A stretch of DNA of 64,000 nucleotides from Oceanobacter sp. 1_MG-2023 (GTDB taxonomy: Bacteria > Pseudomonadota > Gammaproteobacteria > Pseudomonadales > Oceanobacteraceae), in assembly GCF_030689025.1 (NCBI RefSeq), contig NZ_JAUYWA010000022.1:1-64000 (forward strand), given 5' to 3'. Position 1 is the first letter of the stretch. Each line of letters opens with the position of its first letter. Under the pieces are notes generated by a model. The model made no database searches. It saw nothing but the letters and a program-made list of their open reading frames with translations, and was not told where the DNA came from. A program made the position numbers and the translations under genes. Below are positions 59,858 through 64,000 of the stretch, piece after piece.

Positions 59858-60985
59858 AGGCTGTAGAAAAACCTCCCGAACGATGGTCTGATCGGGTTTT
59901 GAAACGCAGGAGGCGGTGATGGTTCGATTCAAGCACTACGACTACAACCAAACGTCGATGGTGGTGATCAATTACCTGGAACAGCTTCAGCCGGGTACTT
60001 TTAGTATGCCCTGCATTACCCCTGTTTTTTATAAAGAGGCTGAAAAGCTGGATCTGTCCGCGTTTCATCAGCTTTATAAGAATGATAGTGAAGGCCGCCC
60101 AGCCTACGATCCAGCCATTTTGCTGAAAATCATCTTGTTTGCTTATTCTAAAGGCACCACCTCCAGCCGTGAGATTCAGTGGTGCTGCGAAACCAACATT
60201 ATTTTTAAAGCCCTGTCCTGTGATACCGTTCCGCACTTCACCACCCTTGCTCATTTTGTCAGTAGTCAGCCCCAAGCCATTAAAGACCTGTTTGAACAGG
60301 TGCTGTTGATCTGTGATCAGCAGGGGCTTTTAGGCCATGAACTCTTTGCCATTGATGGCTGTAAAATGCGCTCCAATGCCGCTAAGGAATGGTCAGGCAC
60401 CTTTAAAGAGCTGGAACAGAAACGCCAGAAACTCAAACACCTGATCCGTCATCACCTCAGTGAACATCGGGAAAAAGACAGCGGCATGAAGAACCCATCC
60501 GCAGCCAATCACGGCAAAGGTGCAGGCCGCCAAGTCAGCTTCCCGCTCAATGACAAACGGCCACCGAGTTACACCGACTGGATGAAACACCGCGTCGACA
60601 GCCCCCACGGCAAACAAATCTACAGCCACCGGATGTCCGTTGTCGAACCGGTCTTCGGCAACATCGGCACCAATAAACGATTGAACCGCTTTAGCCTGAG
60701 AAGCAAAACCAAAGTACAGGGGCAGTGGCAACTTTATTGTCTGGTACACAATGTAGAAAAGCTGGCAAAATACGGGCATCTCAGCCAGTAAAACAGAGCC
60801 AACACAGCCTTAGAGCAGACACTAAAAGCAGCAGGATACTTGGCATACAGACAGCCAAAGCTTAAAAAGGTCGGAAACACAGAATAAATAAACGACGGTC
60901 GATAAAAACCGGCCATCGAAAATAAACAACAGAGAGCGAGCTGTTGGTGGGAAAAACGGATTAGAAACAGGTTTTTTTACAGGCT
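59858..60985 (+). mobile_element. IS1182-type insertion sequence, internally deleted
   Basis: Terminal inverted repeats AGGCTGTAGAAAAACCT (59858-59874) and its imperfect mate at 60969-60985 (15 of 17) bound a single transposase frame. CGTT flanks both ends (59853-59856, 60986-60989), but the remnant copy also has CGTTA at this end, so the target duplication is doubtful. At about 1.13 kb it is shorter than normal family members because the transposase has lost its middle part. Confidence 0.8.
59919..60791 (+). CDS. IS1182-type transposase with internal deletion
   Basis: A 290-aa frame holding the N-terminal DUF772-type domain (SEGRPAYDPAILLKIILFAYSKG), the first catalytic Asp region (LFAIDGCKMRSNAAKEWSG) and, after GMKNPSAANHGKG, the C-terminal DDE part with Glu (VVEPVFGNIGTNKRLNRF). 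Full-length relatives have roughly 170 more residues between HREKDSG and MKNPSAANH, including the middle Asp, so this protein should be inactive. AGGAGG lies just before the ATG. Confidence 0.8.
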   Translation: MVRFKHYDYNQTSMVVINYLEQLQPGTFSMPCITPVFYKEAEKLDLSAFHQLYKNDSEGRPAYDPAILLKIILFAYSKGTTSSREIQWCCETNIIFKALSCDTVPHFTTLAHFVSSQPQAIKDLFEQVLLICDQQGLLGHELFAIDGCKMRSNAAKEWSGTFKELEQKRQKLKHLIRHHLSEHREKDSGMKNPSAANHGKGAGRQVSFPLNDKRPPSYTDWMKHRVDSPHGKQIYSHRMSVVEPVFGNIGTNKRLNRFSLRSKTKVQGQWQLYCLVHNVEKLAKYGHLSQ

Positions 60986-61108
60986 CGTTATACGGCACCG
61001 ATCGTGGCCGTACTTTTGTCTCAGAGTGAGCATTGGTGTCGCATACCACAGAAGAAAAAAGAGTTAGTTGGTAAAGACTGGTTGCCACATTCAATAAGGA
61101 AATGAAAA

Positions 61109-63190
61109 ATGAAATTAGCTAAAGCCTTTATTAGGAATTTTCGTCGCCTTGAAGAGGTCGAAGTCGATTTCGAGGAGTCTGAAACTGTTTTCGTTGGGCC
61201 AAATAACAGTGGGAAGACTTCGGCAACCAGCATATTTCGGTGTTTTCTCTCTTCTAGGGATTTTAAGATTCATGATTTCTCGATTCAACGCATCTCAGAG
61301 ATTGACCATTATTCACCCGAGGGAGATGTCATTCTTCCTTCCATAGAACTCGATCTTTGGTTCGATTTTGATCCCGAAAACATCTCTTTCGGACGCGCTT
61401 TTGCCTTGCTTTCAAGTGTTTCTATAGAAACATATGAAGTCGGTATCCGCTGTAAGTATGCAGTAGATGATATTTCCAAATTATGGGCTGAATATGACAC
61501 CATTTTTCCAAGTGATGATGACGGTAAACGAAAAAGAAGCCTAAGCCATTTTTTAGGCCTTGATGGTAACTTCAAGAACCATTTTTCCGTTCAGTACTCT
61601 TCACTTTCAAGGCTGGATAACGATGAGATTGAGGAAACAATACTCAAGCTTTCTGATGGCAAACGCATATTGAATTCTTTGGTGCGAGCGGACTTCGTTG
61701 ATGCCCAACGAAACATGAATGATGATGAGGAAGCTAGTCGTAGCAGTAAGCTCTCCACCGCGTTTGCCTCGTTCTATCGCAACAACTTAGACCAAGCCGA
61801 TATCAGCGATGCCGCCATCCAAATTATCGATGAGAACAACGAAAAACTCACGGAACACTACGATGAGCATTTCGGGAGCCTTATGGGTGTATTGGATGAC
61901 TTGGGTGTACCTGCAGCACATGAACGTCGTTTGAAGATAATTTCATCTATTAGCGCCGATGTCGCACTACGAGGCAACACAGACTTGATCTACATAGATG
62001 CGGAAACTGCTCATGAACTTCCCGAGGCATATAATGGCTTGGGGTTCAAAAACCTGGTGCTAATGGCGATCCAGATCCGGGATTTTCAGCTGCAGTGGTT
62101 GCAAACCCTAGAGAACCGGCCATTATGCCACCTAATCTTTATCGAAGAGCCCGAGGTCCATTTACACGCTCAAGTTCAACAAACATTCATCGGTAATATA
62201 TGGAATATTCTTAACAATCTCGATGAAGATGGAATAGGTAGTCCGCAACTTGTTATTACAACGCATTCATCACATGTTCTCAATTCAGTTGATTTTGAAA
62301 AAGTTAGGTATTTTCGAAGATGTCATCGTTCAGAAGAAGATCCTACTGTGTCTCAAATTCTACGTGTGTCAGAGATACATAACCTAAGAGATTTTCAAGC
62401 TTCAGCAGTCTCTACGGATGACGGTAAAGTAGATGCGGATGCTGCTCTTGATTTTTTAAAACGCTATCTAGCTCTGATCCATTGCGACCTCTTTTTCGCT
62501 GATGCAGCAATATTGATTGAAGGCACTGTGGAGCGGCTTCTTCTGCCACAGATGATCACGAAGACATCACCAAACTTGAACACGAAGTACCTCACTACGC
62601 TAGAAGTTGGTGGGGCGTATGCTCATCGGTTCGCAGAACTAATGACCTTCCTGCACATTCCCTACTTGGTTATCACCGACATAGACTCGGTGAAGCCTCC
62701 AGAGGGTGGCGGCCGAGCCAAAGCCTGCTGTGCCGTTGATACTGGTGCAATAACTTCTAATGCTAGCCTCAAAGACATGTTTGTAGGAAAACTGTTGATC
62801 AGTGATTTCAATGAGATTCCCGCTCAGGACCAATCGCAGGCTGATCTTGACCGTTTTGTTGCTTTTCAGCGTCCAGTTGAAGTGGATTTTTTAGGTGAGC
62901 GTATAACGGTTCATGGTCGAACTTTAGAAGAAGCATTCATCTATGAAAACATCCAAGCCTTTGGTGAAGGAGAAGCGTTCAAAGGCGTTGTACTCCCAGC
63001 GGAAGCTGAAGAGTTGAATCAGTCAGTATACGAACTAATTCGAGAATCGAGCTTCAAGAAAACCGATTTTGCACTCACAGTCCTGTCTTCTGATGATTGG
63101 CAAGTACCTTTATACATCCGTGAAGGATTGGAATGGCTTGAACGGAGGCTACAAAGCCAAGATCAGGCAATTGAGGAGTCTGTCATATGA
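61109..63190 (+). CDS. gajA: Gabija protein GajA, OLD-family ATPase/TOPRIM nuclease
   Basis: A 693-aa protein. The N-terminal ABC-type ATPase has Walker A GPNNSGKT (30-37), Walker B with Glu346-Glu347 (LIFIEEPEVHLHAQ) and the His switch ITTHSSHVLNS. The C-terminal TOPRIM domain has Glu471 and Glu475 (LIEGTVERLLL), LEVGGAYAHRF and Asp524-x-Asp526 (VITDIDS). A following UvrD-like helicase, overlapping by 4 bases, marks it as a class 2 OLD nuclease, that is Gabija GajA, an anti-phage nicking or degrading enzyme. It is longer than the roughly 580-aa Bacillus GajA. Confidence 0.9.
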   Translation: MKLAKAFIRNFRRLEEVEVDFEESETVFVGPNNSGKTSATSIFRCFLSSRDFKIHDFSIQRISEIDHYSPEGDVILPSIELDLWFDFDPENISFGRAFALLSSVSIETYEVGIRCKYAVDDISKLWAEYDTIFPSDDDGKRKRSLSHFLGLDGNFKNHFSVQYSSLSRLDNDEIEETILKLSDGKRILNSLVRADFVDAQRNMNDDEEASRSSKLSTAFASFYRNNLDQADISDAAIQIIDENNEKLTEHYDEHFGSLMGVLDDLGVPAAHERRLKIISSISADVALRGNTDLIYIDAETAHELPEAYNGLGFKNLVLMAIQIRDFQLQWLQTLENRPLCHLIFIEEPEVHLHAQVQQTFIGNIWNILNNLDEDGIGSPQLVITTHSSHVLNSVDFEKVRYFRRCHRSEEDPTVSQILRVSEIHNLRDFQASAVSTDDGKVDADAALDFLKRYLALIHCDLFFADAAILIEGTVERLLLPQMITKTSPNLNTKYLTTLEVGGAYAHRFAELMTFLHIPYLVITDIDSVKPPEGGGRAKACCAVDTGAITSNASLKDMFVGKLLISDFNEIPAQDQSQADLDRFVAFQRPVEVDFLGERITVHGRTLEEAFIYENIQAFGEGEAFKGVVLPAEAEELNQSVYELIRESSFKKTDFALTVLSSDDWQVPLYIREGLEWLERRLQSQDQAIEESVI

Positions 63191-64000
63191 CCAAACTGTT
63201 CAAGCCGACTAAAGCAGATAAGGAAATCGAAGAATGCATTTTGGCCGCTCAGTCTTTTTCTGTAGTAGCAGGAGCCGGTTCTGGGAAAACAACTTCACTC
63301 GTGACAGCACTAAATTTTCTTCGTGATGAAGTTGGACGTGATTTAGGAAAAAATGGTCAGAAAATCGTTTGTATTACCTATACTAAGCGAGCAACTGCTG
63401 TAATTGAGGAACGGCTTGGGTTCGATGAACTTTATTTGGTTTCAACAATTCATAGTTTCCTTTGGAGTTCCATCAGCCGGTTTACGAAAGATATTCGTAT
63501 AGCTCTTCGTGATAACCTCATTCCAACCCATATCGCAAAAGCACGCGAAAAAGACAATAATGGTAACTCTCAAACAGCCCAGAGAGCACGCGCTCGAGTT
63601 GCTGAATTGACGGCAGAATTAGAACTTTTAGATCAAGTGACTACGTTTAAATACGATGAGAGCCAGTTTAGTAGCTTTTCGAAGGGGCAAATCGGTCATG
63701 ATGACGTCATCGACTTAGCTGCATACTTGATATCCGAGAGTCCTATTTTGCAACGTGGGCTTGGCTTCCAGTTTCCCTACATTTTTGTCGATGAAGCGCA
63801 GGATACATTTGATAGTGTTATTGGCGCATTCAACACAATTTGTTCGGGTGAAGCTCTTCCGATGGTTGCCTATTTTGGCGACCCTATGCAACAGATTTAT
63901 GATAATGGAGCCGGTGTATTTGATGGGCCTGAAGGGTTCCGGTTAATCGAGAAAGAGGAAAATTTTCGATCGGCTACCTCAATCGTTGCGCTGACTAATA
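63187..64000 (+). CDS. gajB: Gabija protein GajB, UvrD/Rep-like helicase (partial, runs off the window)
   Basis: An open frame starting at the ATG overlapping the gajA stop and continuing past the window end (271 codons seen). Helicase motifs: Walker A VVAGAGSGKTT (Gly29 onward), motif Ia ITYTKRATAV, STIHSFLW, motif II VDEAQD at 201-206, and GDPMQQIYD (motif III). This is a superfamily 1A helicase. In Gabija, GajB senses or processes DNA ends and activates the GajA complex. The C-terminal half is not visible. Confidence 0.9.
   Translation, partial: MTKLFKPTKADKEIEECILAAQSFSVVAGAGSGKTTSLVTALNFLRDEVGRDLGKNGQKIVCITYTKRATAVIEERLGFDELYLVSTIHSFLWSSISRFTKDIRIALRDNLIPTHIAKAREKDNNGNSQTAQRARARVAELTAELELLDQVTTFKYDESQFSSFSKGQIGHDDVIDLAAYLISESPILQRGLGFQFPYIFVDEAQDTFDSVIGAFNTICSGEALPMVAYFGDPMQQIYDNGAGVFDGPEGFRLIEKEENFRSATSIVALTN

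Noticed and set aside
59853..60989. CGTT as the target duplication of the second IS copy
   Set aside because: The remnant copy carries the same CGTTA outside its right end, so these bases may belong to the element; the call is left open.

Overview
The window reads as the chromosome of a gammaproteobacterium with a Pseudomonas/Oceanospirillales-type gene order: a complete division and cell wall (dcw) cluster, then lpxC, secA, argJ, mutT; an lnt-corC-ybeY-ybeZ-miaB block; and a hemA-prfA-prmC-moeB block divergent from lolB-ispE-tRNA-Gln-prs-rplY-pth-ychF. Outer-membrane genes (lpxC, lolB, lpoA, gmhA) show a diderm cell. The species cannot be named from the sequence alone.

Layout. 1-2779: minus-strand accessory genes (start of an unknown gene, transglutaminase-like protein, double cyclic-nucleotide-binding protein with a degenerate rhodanese, DUF502 membrane protein). 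2780-3595: long leader with a promoter and MraZ boxes. 3596-20194: mraZ-rsmH-ftsL-ftsI-murE-murF-mraY-murD-ftsW-murG-murC-ddl-ftsQ-ftsA-ftsZ, almost all overlapping or touching, which makes peptidoglycan precursors and builds the division ring. 20295-26840: lpxC, an M23 peptidase, secA, argJ, mutT. 26852-32546: minus-strand envelope, ribosome and tRNA maturation genes. 32677-34540: DUF1820 protein, an unknown acidic protein, a TetR regulator. 34805-41778: minus-strand translation, isoprenoid and lipoprotein genes with one tRNA. 41948-45982: hemA-prfA-prmC-moeB.

45983-53776 is accessory: an AT-rich DUF2971 gene, a DASS carboxylate transporter, an iron alcohol dehydrogenase, a DUF1275 membrane protein, an FMN reductase, and a sulfide:quinone oxidoreductase that has a MITE-like element just upstream. 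A GC-rich, strongly foldable intergenic element sits at 50089-50259. 53793-57976 holds gmhA-yraN-lpoA divergent from rsmI-rnpB, a group that in Pseudomonas adjoins mraZ but here lies about 50 kb away. A proteasome-like Anbu protease follows.

From about 58.9 kb to the right edge is a defense or mobile island: two decayed IS1182-type elements, an addiction module with an intact antitoxin and a frameshifted ParE-like toxin, and a two-gene Gabija-type anti-phage system (OLD-family ATPase/TOPRIM nuclease plus UvrD-like helicase). The helicase runs off the window.
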